A stretch of 64,000 nt of DNA from Henricia sp. BOLD:AAB3569 (lineage: Eukaryota > Echinodermata > Asteroidea > Spinulosida > Echinasteridae). Below the pieces are notes generated by a model that was not told the origin of the DNA, did no database searches, and worked only from the letters and a program-made list of their open reading frames with translations. The DNA is taken from NCBI GenBank assembly GCA_037783545.1, contig JBBELK010000311.1, positions 1 through 64,000 on the forward strand, in the 5' to 3' direction. Below, in pieces: positions 1 to 11,892 of the stretch (position 1 is its first letter; each line of letters starts with the position of its first letter). A program made the position numbers and the translations under genes.

Positions 1-23
1 CTGTCATGCCTCGAAAGCCAAAC

Positions 24-187
24 ATACTTACCTGGCTCAGGAAATTCCGCGATCACGAAAGCGGACTTCCCAAGGCGAGGTCCACTCATTGCACTTCGAG
101 TGGATTGACCTTTGCGATTCCCCCAAACGTGGGGAACTCGGGAGTACAATTTCTGATAGTGGGGACTGCGTTCGCGCTCTCCCCGTG
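24..187 (+). ncRNA. U1: U1 snRNA, array copy 1
   Basis: U1 is the RNA of the U1 snRNP, which pairs with 5 prime splice sites in the nucleus. The 5 prime end is ATACTTACCTGG, the splice-site-pairing sequence. Stem-loop 1 has the loop GATCACGAAAG, the site known to bind U1-70K. Stem-loop 2 is CCACTC/GAGTGG around ATTGCACTTC, whose ATTGCAC core is the U1A site. Stem-loop 3 lies around CCCCAAACGTGGGG. The Sm site reads AATTTCTGA, with C where human U1 has G. Stem-loop 4 ends in a GCGTTCGCGC hairpin. The length of 164 nt equals human U1; the exact 3 prime end (185-187) is inferred. Confidence 0.96.
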
Positions 188-192
188 CATAC

Positions 193-206
193 AAAACAAT
201 AATAGA
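193..206 (+). terminator. Candidate snRNA 3 prime box (copy 1; same in copies 2-33)
   Basis: AAAACAATAATAGA lies 6-19 nt after the end of U1. It resembles the second half of the metazoan snRNA 3 prime box (AAARNNAGA), which directs Integrator-dependent 3 prime end formation. It recurs at the same offset in every unit except the last. Function is inferred from position and sequence. Confidence 0.6.
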
Positions 207-380
207 ACAAGAAATAAAAACCTCGAACTTGTCAATCATCATGTTCATATGTGGGACTTGGTAATCCCAGAAGCCTTCACTGACCAGCCAGCCTTTCCTT
301 TAGAAAGTGCCAGGTACGTTGCCCTATAGAAAGCGATGTGGCGGAGGCAGATTATGGTAGGCTCGGCTGCTAACCGGCTG

Positions 381-399
381 CTAACCATGGGTAGTGCGT
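381..399 (+). promoter_or_regulatory. Candidate proximal sequence element (PSE) for U1 copy 2
   Basis: CTAACCATGGGTAGTGCGT occupies about -61 to -43 relative to the U1 start at 442, which is where the SNAPc-bound PSE of Pol II snRNA genes sits. There is no TATA box at -25, as expected for a Pol II type snRNA promoter. The same block precedes every copy; the last copy has ACCATTGG instead of ACCATGGG. The placement is strong but the consensus match is only partial, so this is a candidate. Confidence 0.5.
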
Positions 400-441
400 C
401 GTACCATTTCAACGCCCACTGTCATGCCTCGAAAGCCAAAC

Positions 442-605
442 ATACTTACCTGGCTCAGGAAATTCCGCGATCACGAAAGCGGACTTCCCAAGGCGAGGTC
501 CACTCATTGCACTTCGAGTGGATTGACCTTTGCGATTCCCCCAAACGTGGGGAACTCGGGAGTACAATTTCTGATAGTGGGGACTGCGTTCGCGCTCTCC
601 CCGTG
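442..605 (+). ncRNA. U1: U1 snRNA, array copy 2
   Basis: This is the first copy with its whole promoter spacer inside the window. No difference from copy 1 was noticed. Confidence 0.95.
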
Positions 606-859
606 CATACAAAACAATAATAGAACAAGAAATAAAAACCTCGAACTTGTCAATCATCATGTTCATATGTGGGACTTGGTAATCCCAGAAGCCTTCACTG
701 ACCAGCCAGCCTTTCCTTTAGAAAGTGCCAGGTACGTTGCCCTATAGAAAGCGATGTGGCGGAGGCAGATTATGGTAGGCTCGGCTGCTAACCGGCTGCT
801 AACCATGGGTAGTGCGTCGTACCATTTCAACGCCCACTGTCATGCCTCGAAAGCCAAAC

Positions 860-1024
860 ATACTTACCTGGCTCAGGAAATTCCGCGATCACGAAAGCGG
901 ACTTCCCAAGGCGAGGTCCACCTCATTGCACTTCGAGTGGATTGACCTTTGCGATTCCCCCAAACGTGGGGAACTCGGGAGTACAATTTCTGATAGTGGG
1001 GACTGCGTTCGCGCTCTCCCCGTG
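860..1024 (+). ncRNA. U1: U1 snRNA, array copy 3 (one-base insertion)
   Basis: An extra C at about 921 changes the 5 prime strand of stem-loop 2 from CCACTC to CCACCTC, giving a bulge just below the U1A loop. This makes the unit 419 bp and shifts the phase of all later copies by one. It could be a weaker copy or a sequencing/assembly error. Confidence 0.94.
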
Positions 1025-1278
1025 CATACAAAACAATAATAGAACAAGAAATAAAAACCTCGAACTTGTCAATCATCATGTTCATATGTGGGACTTGGTA
1101 ATCCCAGAAGCCTTCACTGACCAGCCAGCCTTTCCTTTAGAAAGTGCCAGGTACGTTGCCCTATAGAAAGCGATGTGGCGGAGGCAGATTATGGTAGGCT
1201 CGGCTGCTAACCGGCTGCTAACCATGGGTAGTGCGTCGTACCATTTCAACGCCCACTGTCATGCCTCGAAAGCCAAAC

Positions 1279-1442
1279 ATACTTACCTGGCTCAGGAAAT
1301 TCCGCGATCACGAAAGCGGACTTCCCAAGGCGAGGTCCACTCATTGCACTTCGAGTGGATTGACCTTTGCGATTCCCCCAAACGTGGGGAACTCGGGAGT
1401 ACAATTTCTGATAGTGGGGACTGCGTTCGCGCTCTCCCCGTG
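1279..1442 (+). ncRNA. U1: U1 snRNA, array copy 4
   Basis: Matches the array consensus; no difference noticed. Confidence 0.95.
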
Positions 1443-1696
1443 CATACAAAACAATAATAGAACAAGAAATAAAAACCTCGAACTTGTCAATCATCATGTT
1501 CATATGTGGGACTTGGTAATCCCAGAAGCCTTCACTGACCAGCCAGCCTTTCCTTTAGAAAGTGCCAGGTACGTTGCCCTATAGAAAGCGATGTGGCGGA
1601 GGCAGATTATGGTAGGCTCGGCTGCTAACCGGCTGCTAACCATGGGTAGTGCGTCGTACCATTTCAACGCCCACTGTCATGCCTCGAAAGCCAAAC

Positions 1697-1860
1697 ATAC
1701 TTACCTGGCTCAGGAAATTCCGCGATCACGAAAGCGGACTTCCCAAGGCGAGGTCCACTCATTGCACTTCGAGTGGATTGACCTTTGCGATTCCCCCAAA
1801 CGTGGGGAACTCGGGAGTACAATTTCTGATAGTGGGGACTGCGTTCGCGCTCTCCCCGTG
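1697..1860 (+). ncRNA. U1: U1 snRNA, array copy 5
   Basis: Matches the array consensus. Confidence 0.95.
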
Positions 1861-2114
1861 CATACAAAACAATAATAGAACAAGAAATAAAAACCTCGAA
1901 CTTGTCAATCATCATGTTCATATGTGGGACTTGGTAATCCCAGAAGCCTTCACTGACCAGCCAGCCTTTCCTTTAGAAAGTGCCAGGTACGTTGCCCTAT
2001 AGAAAGCGATGTGGCGGAGGCAGATTATGGTAGGCTCGGCTGCTAACCGGCTGCTAACCATGGGTAGTGCGTCGTACCATTTCAACGCCCACTGTCATGC
2101 CTCGAAAGCCAAAC

Positions 2115-2278
2115 ATACTTACCTGGCTCAGGAAATTCCGCGATCACGAAAGCGGACTTCCCAAGGCGAGGTCCACTCATTGCACTTCGAGTGGATTGAC
2201 CTTTGCGATTCCCCCAAACGTGGGGAACTCGGGAGTACAATTTCTGATAGTGGGGACTGCGTTCGCGCTCTCCCCGTG
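2115..2278 (+). ncRNA. U1: U1 snRNA, array copy 6
   Basis: Matches the array consensus. Confidence 0.95.
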
Positions 2279-2532
2279 CATACAAAACAATAATAGAACA
2301 AGAAATAAAAACCTCGAACTTGTCAATCATCATGTTCATATGTGGGACTTGGTAATCCCAGAAGCCTTCACTGACCAGCCAGCCTTTCCTTTAGAAAGTG
2401 CCAGGTACGTTGCCCTATAGAAAGCGATGTGGCGGAGGCAGATTATGGTAGGCTCGGCTGCTAACCGGCTGCTAACCATGGGTAGTGCGTCGTACCATTT
2501 CAACGCCCACTGTCATGCCTCGAAAGCCAAAC

Positions 2533-2696
2533 ATACTTACCTGGCTCAGGAAATTCCGCGATCACGAAAGCGGACTTCCCAAGGCGAGGTCCACTCATTG
2601 CACTTCGAGTGGATTGACCTTTGCGATTCCCCCAAACGTGGGGAACTCGGGAGTACAATTTCTGATAGTGGGGACTGCGTTCGCGCTCTCCCCGTG
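2533..2696 (+). ncRNA. U1: U1 snRNA, array copy 7
   Basis: Matches the array consensus. Confidence 0.95.
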
Positions 2697-2950
2697 CATA
2701 CAAAACAATAATAGAACAAGAAATAAAAACCTCGAACTTGTCAATCATCATGTTCATATGTGGGACTTGGTAATCCCAGAAGCCTTCACTGACCAGCCAG
2801 CCTTTCCTTTAGAAAGTGCCAGGTACGTTGCCCTATAGAAAGCGATGTGGCGGAGGCAGATTATGGTAGGCTCGGCTGCTAACCGGCTGCTAACCATGGG
2901 TAGTGCGTCGTACCATTTCAACGCCCACTGTCATGCCTCGAAAGCCAAAC

Positions 2951-3114
2951 ATACTTACCTGGCTCAGGAAATTCCGCGATCACGAAAGCGGACTTCCCAA
3001 GGCGAGGTCCACTCATTGCACTTCGAGTGGATTGACCTTTGCGATTCCCCCAAACGTGGGGAACTCGGGAGTACAATTTCTGATAGTGGGGACTGCGTTC
3101 GCGCTCTCCCCGTG
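2951..3114 (+). ncRNA. U1: U1 snRNA, array copy 8
   Basis: Matches the array consensus. Confidence 0.95.
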
Positions 3115-3368
3115 CATACAAAACAATAATAGAACAAGAAATAAAAACCTCGAACTTGTCAATCATCATGTTCATATGTGGGACTTGGTAATCCCAGAAG
3201 CCTTCACTGACCAGCCAGCCTTTCCTTTAGAAAGTGCCAGGTACGTTGCCCTATAGAAAGCGATGTGGCGGAGGCAGATTATGGTAGGCTCGGCTGCTAA
3301 CCGGCTGCTAACCATGGGTAGTGCGTCGTACCATTTCAACGCCCACTGTCATGCCTCGAAAGCCAAAC

Positions 3369-3532
3369 ATACTTACCTGGCTCAGGAAATTCCGCGATCA
3401 CGAAAGCGGACTTCCCAAGGCGAGGTCCACTCATTGCACTTCGAGTGGATTGACCTTTGCGATTCCCCCAAACGTGGGGAACTCGGGAGTACAATTTCTG
3501 ATAGTGGGGACTGCGTTCGCGCTCTCCCCGTG
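3369..3532 (+). ncRNA. U1: U1 snRNA, array copy 9
   Basis: Matches the array consensus. Confidence 0.95.
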
Positions 3533-3786
3533 CATACAAAACAATAATAGAACAAGAAATAAAAACCTCGAACTTGTCAATCATCATGTTCATATGTGGG
3601 ACTTGGTAATCCCAGAAGCCTTCACTGACCAGCCAGCCTTTCCTTTAGAAAGTGCCAGGTACGTTGCCCTATAGAAAGCGATGTGGCGGAGGCAGATTAT
3701 GGTAGGCTCGGCTGCTAACCGGCTGCTAACCATGGGTAGTGCGTCGTACCATTTCAACGCCCACTGTCATGCCTCGAAAGCCAAAC

Positions 3787-3950
3787 ATACTTACCTGGCT
3801 CAGGAAATTCCGCGATCACGAAAGCGGACTTCCCAAGGCGAGGTCCACTCATTGCACTTCGAGTGGATTGACCTTTGCGATTCCCCCAAACGTGGGGAAC
3901 TCGGGAGTACAATTTCTGATAGTGGGGACTGCGTTCGCGCTCTCCCCGTG
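3787..3950 (+). ncRNA. U1: U1 snRNA, array copy 10
   Basis: Matches the array consensus. Confidence 0.95.
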
Positions 3951-4204
3951 CATACAAAACAATAATAGAACAAGAAATAAAAACCTCGAACTTGTCAATC
4001 ATCATGTTCATATGTGGGACTTGGTAATCCCAGAAGCCTTCACTGACCAGCCAGCCTTTCCTTTAGAAAGTGCCAGGTACGTTGCCCTATAGAAAGCGAT
4101 GTGGCGGAGGCAGATTATGGTAGGCTCGGCTGCTAACCGGCTGCTAACCATGGGTAGTGCGTCGTACCATTTCAACGCCCACTGTCATGCCTCGAAAGCC
4201 AAAC

Positions 4205-4368
4205 ATACTTACCTGGCTCAGGAAATTCCGCGATCACGAAAGCGGACTTCCCAAGGCGAGGTCCACTCATTGCACTTCGAGTGGATTGACCTTTGCGATT
4301 CCCCCAAACGTGGGGAACTCGGGAGTACAATTTCTGATAGTGGGGACTGCGTTCGCGCTCTCCCCGTG
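4205..4368 (+). ncRNA. U1: U1 snRNA, array copy 11
   Basis: Matches the array consensus. Confidence 0.95.
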
Positions 4369-4622
4369 CATACAAAACAATAATAGAACAAGAAATAAAA
4401 ACCTCGAACTTGTCAATCATCATGTTCATATGTGGGACTTGGTAATCCCAGAAGCCTTCACTGACCAGCCAGCCTTTCCTTTAGAAAGTGCCAGGTACGT
4501 TGCCCTATAGAAAGCGATGTGGCGGAGGCAGATTATGGTAGGCTCGGCTGCTAACCGGCTGCTAACCATGGGTAGTGCGTCGTACCATTTCAACGCCCAC
4601 TGTCATGCCTCGAAAGCCAAAC

Positions 4623-4786
4623 ATACTTACCTGGCTCAGGAAATTCCGCGATCACGAAAGCGGACTTCCCAAGGCGAGGTCCACTCATTGCACTTCGAGT
4701 GGATTGACCTTTGCGATTCCCCCAAACGTGGGGAACTCGGGAGTACAATTTCTGATAGTGGGGACTGCGTTCGCGCTCTCCCCGTG
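4623..4786 (+). ncRNA. U1: U1 snRNA, array copy 12
   Basis: Matches the array consensus. Confidence 0.95.
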
Positions 4787-5040
4787 CATACAAAACAATA
4801 ATAGAACAAGAAATAAAAACCTCGAACTTGTCAATCATCATGTTCATATGTGGGACTTGGTAATCCCAGAAGCCTTCACTGACCAGCCAGCCTTTCCTTT
4901 AGAAAGTGCCAGGTACGTTGCCCTATAGAAAGCGATGTGGCGGAGGCAGATTATGGTAGGCTCGGCTGCTAACCGGCTGCTAACCATGGGTAGTGCGTCG
5001 TACCATTTCAACGCCCACTGTCATGCCTCGAAAGCCAAAC

Positions 5041-5204
5041 ATACTTACCTGGCTCAGGAAATTCCGCGATCACGAAAGCGGACTTCCCAAGGCGAGGTCC
5101 ACTCATTGCACTTCGAGTGGATTGACCTTTGCGATTCCCCCAAACGTGGGGAACTCGGGAGTACAATTTCTGATAGTGGGGACTGCGTTCGCGCTCTCCC
5201 CGTG
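5041..5204 (+). ncRNA. U1: U1 snRNA, array copy 13
   Basis: Matches the array consensus. Confidence 0.95.
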
Positions 5205-5458
5205 CATACAAAACAATAATAGAACAAGAAATAAAAACCTCGAACTTGTCAATCATCATGTTCATATGTGGGACTTGGTAATCCCAGAAGCCTTCACTGA
5301 CCAGCCAGCCTTTCCTTTAGAAAGTGCCAGGTACGTTGCCCTATAGAAAGCGATGTGGCGGAGGCAGATTATGGTAGGCTCGGCTGCTAACCGGCTGCTA
5401 ACCATGGGTAGTGCGTCGTACCATTTCAACGCCCACTGTCATGCCTCGAAAGCCAAAC

Positions 5459-5622
5459 ATACTTACCTGGCTCAGGAAATTCCGCGATCACGAAAGCGGA
5501 CTTCCCAAGGCGAGGTCCACTCATTGCACTTCGAGTGGATTGACCTTTGCGATTCCCCCAAACGTGGGGAACTCGGGAGTACAATTTCTGATAGTGGGGA
5601 CTGCGTTCGCGCTCTCCCCGTG
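5459..5622 (+). ncRNA. U1: U1 snRNA, array copy 14
   Basis: Matches the array consensus. Confidence 0.95.
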
Positions 5623-5876
5623 CATACAAAACAATAATAGAACAAGAAATAAAAACCTCGAACTTGTCAATCATCATGTTCATATGTGGGACTTGGTAAT
5701 CCCAGAAGCCTTCACTGACCAGCCAGCCTTTCCTTTAGAAAGTGCCAGGTACGTTGCCCTATAGAAAGCGATGTGGCGGAGGCAGATTATGGTAGGCTCG
5801 GCTGCTAACCGGCTGCTAACCATGGGTAGTGCGTCGTACCATTTCAACGCCCACTGTCATGCCTCGAAAGCCAAAC

Positions 5877-6040
5877 ATACTTACCTGGCTCAGGAAATTC
5901 CGCGATCACGAAAGCGGACTTCCCAAGGCGAGGTCCACTCATTGCACTTCGAGTGGATTGACCTTTGCGATTCCCCCAAACGTGGGGAACTCGGGAGTAC
6001 AATTTCTGATAGTGGGGACTGCGTTCGCGCTCTCCCCGTG
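5877..6040 (+). ncRNA. U1: U1 snRNA, array copy 15
   Basis: Matches the array consensus. Confidence 0.95.
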
Positions 6041-6294
6041 CATACAAAACAATAATAGAACAAGAAATAAAAACCTCGAACTTGTCAATCATCATGTTCA
6101 TATGTGGGACTTGGTAATCCCAGAAGCCTTCACTGACCAGCCAGCCTTTCCTTTAGAAAGTGCCAGGTACGTTGCCCTATAGAAAGCGATGTGGCGGAGG
6201 CAGATTATGGTAGGCTCGGCTGCTAACCGGCTGCTAACCATGGGTAGTGCGTCGTACCATTTCAACGCCCACTGTCATGCCTCGAAAGCCAAAC

Positions 6295-6458
6295 ATACTT
6301 ACCTGGCTCAGGAAATTCCGCGATCACGAAAGCGGACTTCCCAAGGCGAGGTCCACTCATTGCACTTCGAGTGGATTGACCTTTGCGATTCCCCCAAACG
6401 TGGGGAACTCGGGAGTACAATTTCTGATAGTGGGGACTGCGTTCGCGCTCTCCCCGTG
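6295..6458 (+). ncRNA. U1: U1 snRNA, array copy 16
   Basis: Matches the array consensus. Confidence 0.95.
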
Positions 6459-6712
6459 CATACAAAACAATAATAGAACAAGAAATAAAAACCTCGAACT
6501 TGTCAATCATCATGTTCATATGTGGGACTTGGTAATCCCAGAAGCCTTCACTGACCAGCCAGCCTTTCCTTTAGAAAGTGCCAGGTACGTTGCCCTATAG
6601 AAAGCGATGTGGCGGAGGCAGATTATGGTAGGCTCGGCTGCTAACCGGCTGCTAACCATGGGTAGTGCGTCGTACCATTTCAACGCCCACTGTCATGCCT
6701 CGAAAGCCAAAC

Positions 6713-6876
6713 ATACTTACCTGGCTCAGGAAATTCCGCGATCACGAAAGCGGACTTCCCAAGGCGAGGTCCACTCATTGCACTTCGAGTGGATTGACCT
6801 TTGCGATTCCCCCAAACGTGGGGAACTCGGGAGTACAATTTCTGATAGTGGGGACTGCGTTCGCGCTCTCCCCGTG
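6713..6876 (+). ncRNA. U1: U1 snRNA, array copy 17
   Basis: Matches the array consensus. Confidence 0.95.
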
Positions 6877-7130
6877 CATACAAAACAATAATAGAACAAG
6901 AAATAAAAACCTCGAACTTGTCAATCATCATGTTCATATGTGGGACTTGGTAATCCCAGAAGCCTTCACTGACCAGCCAGCCTTTCCTTTAGAAAGTGCC
7001 AGGTACGTTGCCCTATAGAAAGCGATGTGGCGGAGGCAGATTATGGTAGGCTCGGCTGCTAACCGGCTGCTAACCATGGGTAGTGCGTCGTACCATTTCA
7101 ACGCCCACTGTCATGCCTCGAAAGCCAAAC

Positions 7131-7294
7131 ATACTTACCTGGCTCAGGAAATTCCGCGATCACGAAAGCGGACTTCCCAAGGCGAGGTCCACTCATTGCA
7201 CTTCGAGTGGATTGACCTTTGCGATTCCCCCAAACGTGGGGAACTCGGGAGTACAATTTCTGATAGTGGGGACTGCGTTCGCGCTCTCCCCGTG
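7131..7294 (+). ncRNA. U1: U1 snRNA, array copy 18
   Basis: Matches the array consensus. Confidence 0.95.
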
Positions 7295-7548
7295 CATACA
7301 AAACAATAATAGAACAAGAAATAAAAACCTCGAACTTGTCAATCATCATGTTCATATGTGGGACTTGGTAATCCCAGAAGCCTTCACTGACCAGCCAGCC
7401 TTTCCTTTAGAAAGTGCCAGGTACGTTGCCCTATAGAAAGCGATGTGGCGGAGGCAGATTATGGTAGGCTCGGCTGCTAACCGGCTGCTAACCATGGGTA
7501 GTGCGTCGTACCATTTCAACGCCCACTGTCATGCCTCGAAAGCCAAAC

Positions 7549-7712
7549 ATACTTACCTGGCTCAGGAAATTCCGCGATCACGAAAGCGGACTTCCCAAGG
7601 CGAGGTCCACTCATTGCACTTCGAGTGGATTGACCTTTGCGATTCCCCCAAACGTGGGGAACTCGGGAGTACAATTTCTGATAGTGGGGACTGCGTTCGC
7701 GCTCTCCCCGTG
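7549..7712 (+). ncRNA. U1: U1 snRNA, array copy 19
   Basis: Matches the array consensus. Confidence 0.95.
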
Positions 7713-7966
7713 CATACAAAACAATAATAGAACAAGAAATAAAAACCTCGAACTTGTCAATCATCATGTTCATATGTGGGACTTGGTAATCCCAGAAGCC
7801 TTCACTGACCAGCCAGCCTTTCCTTTAGAAAGTGCCAGGTACGTTGCCCTATAGAAAGCGATGTGGCGGAGGCAGATTATGGTAGGCTCGGCTGCTAACC
7901 GGCTGCTAACCATGGGTAGTGCGTCGTACCATTTCAACGCCCACTGTCATGCCTCGAAAGCCAAAC

Positions 7967-8130
7967 ATACTTACCTGGCTCAGGAAATTCCGCGATCACG
8001 AAAGCGGACTTCCCAAGGCGAGGTCCACTCATTGCACTTCGAGTGGATTGACCTTTGCGATTCCCCCAAACGTGGGGAACTCGGGAGTACAATTTCTGAT
8101 AGTGGGGACTGCGTTCGCGCTCTCCCCGTG
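7967..8130 (+). ncRNA. U1: U1 snRNA, array copy 20
   Basis: Matches the array consensus. Confidence 0.95.
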
Positions 8131-8384
8131 CATACAAAACAATAATAGAACAAGAAATAAAAACCTCGAACTTGTCAATCATCATGTTCATATGTGGGAC
8201 TTGGTAATCCCAGAAGCCTTCACTGACCAGCCAGCCTTTCCTTTAGAAAGTGCCAGGTACGTTGCCCTATAGAAAGCGATGTGGCGGAGGCAGATTATGG
8301 TAGGCTCGGCTGCTAACCGGCTGCTAACCATGGGTAGTGCGTCGTACCATTTCAACGCCCACTGTCATGCCTCGAAAGCCAAAC

Positions 8385-8548
8385 ATACTTACCTGGCTCA
8401 GGAAATTCCGCGATCACGAAAGCGGACTTCCCAAGGCGAGGTCCACTCATTGCACTTCGAGTGGATTGACCTTTGCGATTCCCCCAAACGTGGGGAACTC
8501 GGGAGTACAATTTCTGATAGTGGGGACTGCGTTCGCGCTCTCCCCGTG
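8385..8548 (+). ncRNA. U1: U1 snRNA, array copy 21
   Basis: Matches the array consensus. Confidence 0.95.
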
Positions 8549-8802
8549 CATACAAAACAATAATAGAACAAGAAATAAAAACCTCGAACTTGTCAATCAT
8601 CATGTTCATATGTGGGACTTGGTAATCCCAGAAGCCTTCACTGACCAGCCAGCCTTTCCTTTAGAAAGTGCCAGGTACGTTGCCCTATAGAAAGCGATGT
8701 GGCGGAGGCAGATTATGGTAGGCTCGGCTGCTAACCGGCTGCTAACCATGGGTAGTGCGTCGTACCATTTCAACGCCCACTGTCATGCCTCGAAAGCCAA
8801 AC

Positions 8803-8966
8803 ATACTTACCTGGCTCAGGAAATTCCGCGATCACGAAAGCGGACTTCCCAAGGCGAGGTCCACTCATTGCACTTCGAGTGGATTGACCTTTGCGATTCC
8901 CCCAAACGTGGGGAACTCGGGAGTACAATTTCTGATAGTGGGGACTGCGTTCGCGCTCTCCCCGTG
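8803..8966 (+). ncRNA. U1: U1 snRNA, array copy 22
   Basis: Matches the array consensus. Confidence 0.95.
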
Positions 8967-9220
8967 CATACAAAACAATAATAGAACAAGAAATAAAAAC
9001 CTCGAACTTGTCAATCATCATGTTCATATGTGGGACTTGGTAATCCCAGAAGCCTTCACTGACCAGCCAGCCTTTCCTTTAGAAAGTGCCAGGTACGTTG
9101 CCCTATAGAAAGCGATGTGGCGGAGGCAGATTATGGTAGGCTCGGCTGCTAACCGGCTGCTAACCATGGGTAGTGCGTCGTACCATTTCAACGCCCACTG
9201 TCATGCCTCGAAAGCCAGAC

Positions 9221-9384
9221 ATACTTACCTGGCTCAGGAAATTCCGCGATCACGAAAGCGGACTTCCCAAGGCGAGGTCCACTCATTGCACTTCGAGTGG
9301 ATTGACCTTTGCGATTCCCCCAAACGTGGGGAACTCGGGAGTACAATTTCTGATAGTGGGGACTGCGTTCGCGCTCTCCCCGTG
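9221..9384 (+). ncRNA. U1: U1 snRNA, array copy 23 (variant flank)
   Basis: The RNA matches the consensus. The flank has G instead of A three bases before the start (CCAGAC for CCAAAC), a marker shared only with copies 24 and 33. Confidence 0.95.
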
Positions 9385-9638
9385 CATACAAAACAATAAT
9401 AGAACAAGAAATAAAAACCTCGAACTTGTCAATCATCATGTTCATATGTGGGACTTGGTAATCCCAGAAGCCTTCACTGACCAGCCAGCCTTTCCTTTAG
9501 AAAGTGCCAGGTACGTTGCCCTATAGAAAGCGATGTGGCGGAGGCAGATTATGGTAGGCTCGGCTGCTAACCGGCTGCTAACCATGGGTAGTGCGTCGTA
9601 CCATTTCAACGCCCACTGTCATGCCTCGAAAGCCAGAC

Positions 9639-9802
9639 ATACTTACCTGGCTCAGGAAATTCCGCGATCACGAAAGCGGACTTCCCAAGGCGAGGTCCAC
9701 TCATTGCACTTCGAGTGGATTGACCTTTGCGATTCCCCCAAACGTGGGGAACTCGGGAGTACAATTTCTGATAGTGGAGACTGCGTTCGCGCTCTCCCCG
9801 TG
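9639..9802 (+). ncRNA. U1: U1 snRNA, array copy 24 (stem-loop 4 variant)
   Basis: Carries the -3 G flank marker and a G-to-A change at 9778, so GTGGGGAC becomes GTGGAGAC. This lies in the 5 prime strand of stem-loop 4 and should disturb one base pair. Confidence 0.94.
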
Positions 9803-10056
9803 CATACAAAACAATAATAGAACAAGAAATAAAAACCTCGAACTTGTCAATCATCATGTTCATATGTGGGACTTGGTAATCCCAGAAGCCTTCACTGACC
9901 AGCCAGCCTTTCCTTTAGAAAGTGCCAGGTACGTTGCCCTATAGAAAGCGATGTGGCGGAGGCAGATTATGGTAGGCTCGGCTGCTAACCGGCTGCTAAC
10001 CATGGGTAGTGCGTCGTACCATTTCAACGCCCACTGTCATGCCTCGAAAGCCAAAC

Positions 10057-10220
10057 ATACTTACCTGGCTCAGGAAATTCCGCGATCACGAAAGCGGACT
10101 TCCCAAGGCGAGGTCCACTCATTGCACTTCGAGTGGATTGACCTTTGCGATTCCCCCAAACGTGGGGAACTCGGGAGTACAATTTCTGATAGTGGGGACT
10201 GCGTTCGCGCTCTCCCCGTG
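10057..10220 (+). ncRNA. U1: U1 snRNA, array copy 25
   Basis: Matches the array consensus; the -3 marker is back to A. Confidence 0.95.
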
Positions 10221-10474
10221 CATACAAAACAATAATAGAACAAGAAATAAAAACCTCGAACTTGTCAATCATCATGTTCATATGTGGGACTTGGTAATCC
10301 CAGAAGCCTTCACTGACCAGCCAGCCTTTCCTTTAGAAAGTGCCAGGTACGTTGCCCTATAGAAAGCGATGTGGCGGAGGCAGATTATGGTAGGCTCGGC
10401 TGCTAACCGGCTGCTAACCATGGGTAGTGCGTCGTACCATTTCAACGCCCACTGTCATGCCTCGAAAGCCAAAC

Positions 10475-10638
10475 ATACTTACCTGGCTCAGGAAATTCCG
10501 CGATCACGAAAGCGGACTTCCCAAGGCGAGGTCCACTCATTGCACTTCGAGTGGATTGACCTTTGCGATTCCCCCAAACGTGGGGAACTCGGGAGTACAA
10601 TTTCTGATAGTGGGGACTGCGTTCGCGCTCTCCCCGTG
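10475..10638 (+). ncRNA. U1: U1 snRNA, array copy 26
   Basis: Matches the array consensus. Confidence 0.95.
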
Positions 10639-10892
10639 CATACAAAACAATAATAGAACAAGAAATAAAAACCTCGAACTTGTCAATCATCATGTTCATA
10701 TGTGGGACTTGGTAATCCCAGAAGCCTTCACTGACCAGCCAGCCTTTCCTTTAGAAAGTGCCAGGTACGTTGCCCTATAGAAAGCGATGTGGCGGAGGCA
10801 GATTATGGTAGGCTCGGCTGCTAACCGGCTGCTAACCATGGGTAGTGCGTCGTACCATTTCAACGCCCACTGTCATGCCTCGAAAGCCAAAC

Positions 10893-11056
10893 ATACTTAC
10901 CTGGCTCAGGAAATTCCGCGATCACGAAAGCGGACTTCCCAAGGCGAGGTCCACTCATTGCACTTCGAGTGGATTGACCTTTGCGATTCCCCCAAACGTG
11001 GGGAACTCGGGAGTACAATTTCTGATAGTGGGGACTGCGTTCGCGCTCTCCCCGTG
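10893..11056 (+). ncRNA. U1: U1 snRNA, array copy 27
   Basis: Matches the array consensus. Confidence 0.95.
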
Positions 11057-11310
11057 CATACAAAACAATAATAGAACAAGAAATAAAAACCTCGAACTTG
11101 TCAATCATCATGTTCATATGTGGGACTTGGTAATCCCAGAAGCCTTCACTGACCAGCCAGCCTTTCCTTTAGAAAGTGCCAGGTACGTTGCCCTATAGAA
11201 AGCGATGTGGCGGAGGCAGATTATGGTAGGCTCGGCTGCTAACCGGCTGCTAACCATGGGTAGTGCGTCGTACCATTTCAACGCCCACTGTCATGCCTCG
11301 AAAGCCAAAC

Positions 11311-11474
11311 ATACTTACCTGGCTCAGGAAATTCCGCGATCACGAAAGCGGACTTCCCAAGGCGAGGTCCACTCATTGCACTTCGAGTGGATTGACCTTT
11401 GCGATTCCCCCAAACGTGGGGAACTCGGGAGTACAATTTCTGATAGTGGGGACTGCGTTCGCGCTCTCCCCGTG
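11311..11474 (+). ncRNA. U1: U1 snRNA, array copy 28
   Basis: Matches the array consensus. Confidence 0.95.
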
Positions 11475-11728
11475 CATACAAAACAATAATAGAACAAGAA
11501 ATAAAAACCTCGAACTTGTCAATCATCATGTTCATATGTGGGACTTGGTAATCCCAGAAGCCTTCACTGACCAGCCAGCCTTTCCTTTAGAAAGTGCCAG
11601 GTACGTTGCCCTATAGAAAGCGATGTGGCGGAGGCAGATTATGGTAGGCTCGGCTGCTAACCGGCTGCTAACCATGGGTAGTGCGTCGTACCATTTCAAC
11701 GCCCACTGTCATGCCTCGAAAGCCAAAC

Positions 11729-11892
11729 ATACTTACCTGGCTCAGGAAATTCCGCGATCACGAAAGCGGACTTCCCAAGGCGAGGTCCACTCATTGCACT
11801 TCGAGTGGATTGACCTTTGCGATTCCCCCAAACGTGGGGAACTCGGGAGTACAATTTCTGATAGTGGGGACTGCGTTCGCGCTCTCCCCGTG
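11729..11892 (+). ncRNA. U1: U1 snRNA, array copy 29
   Basis: Matches the array consensus. Confidence 0.95.
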
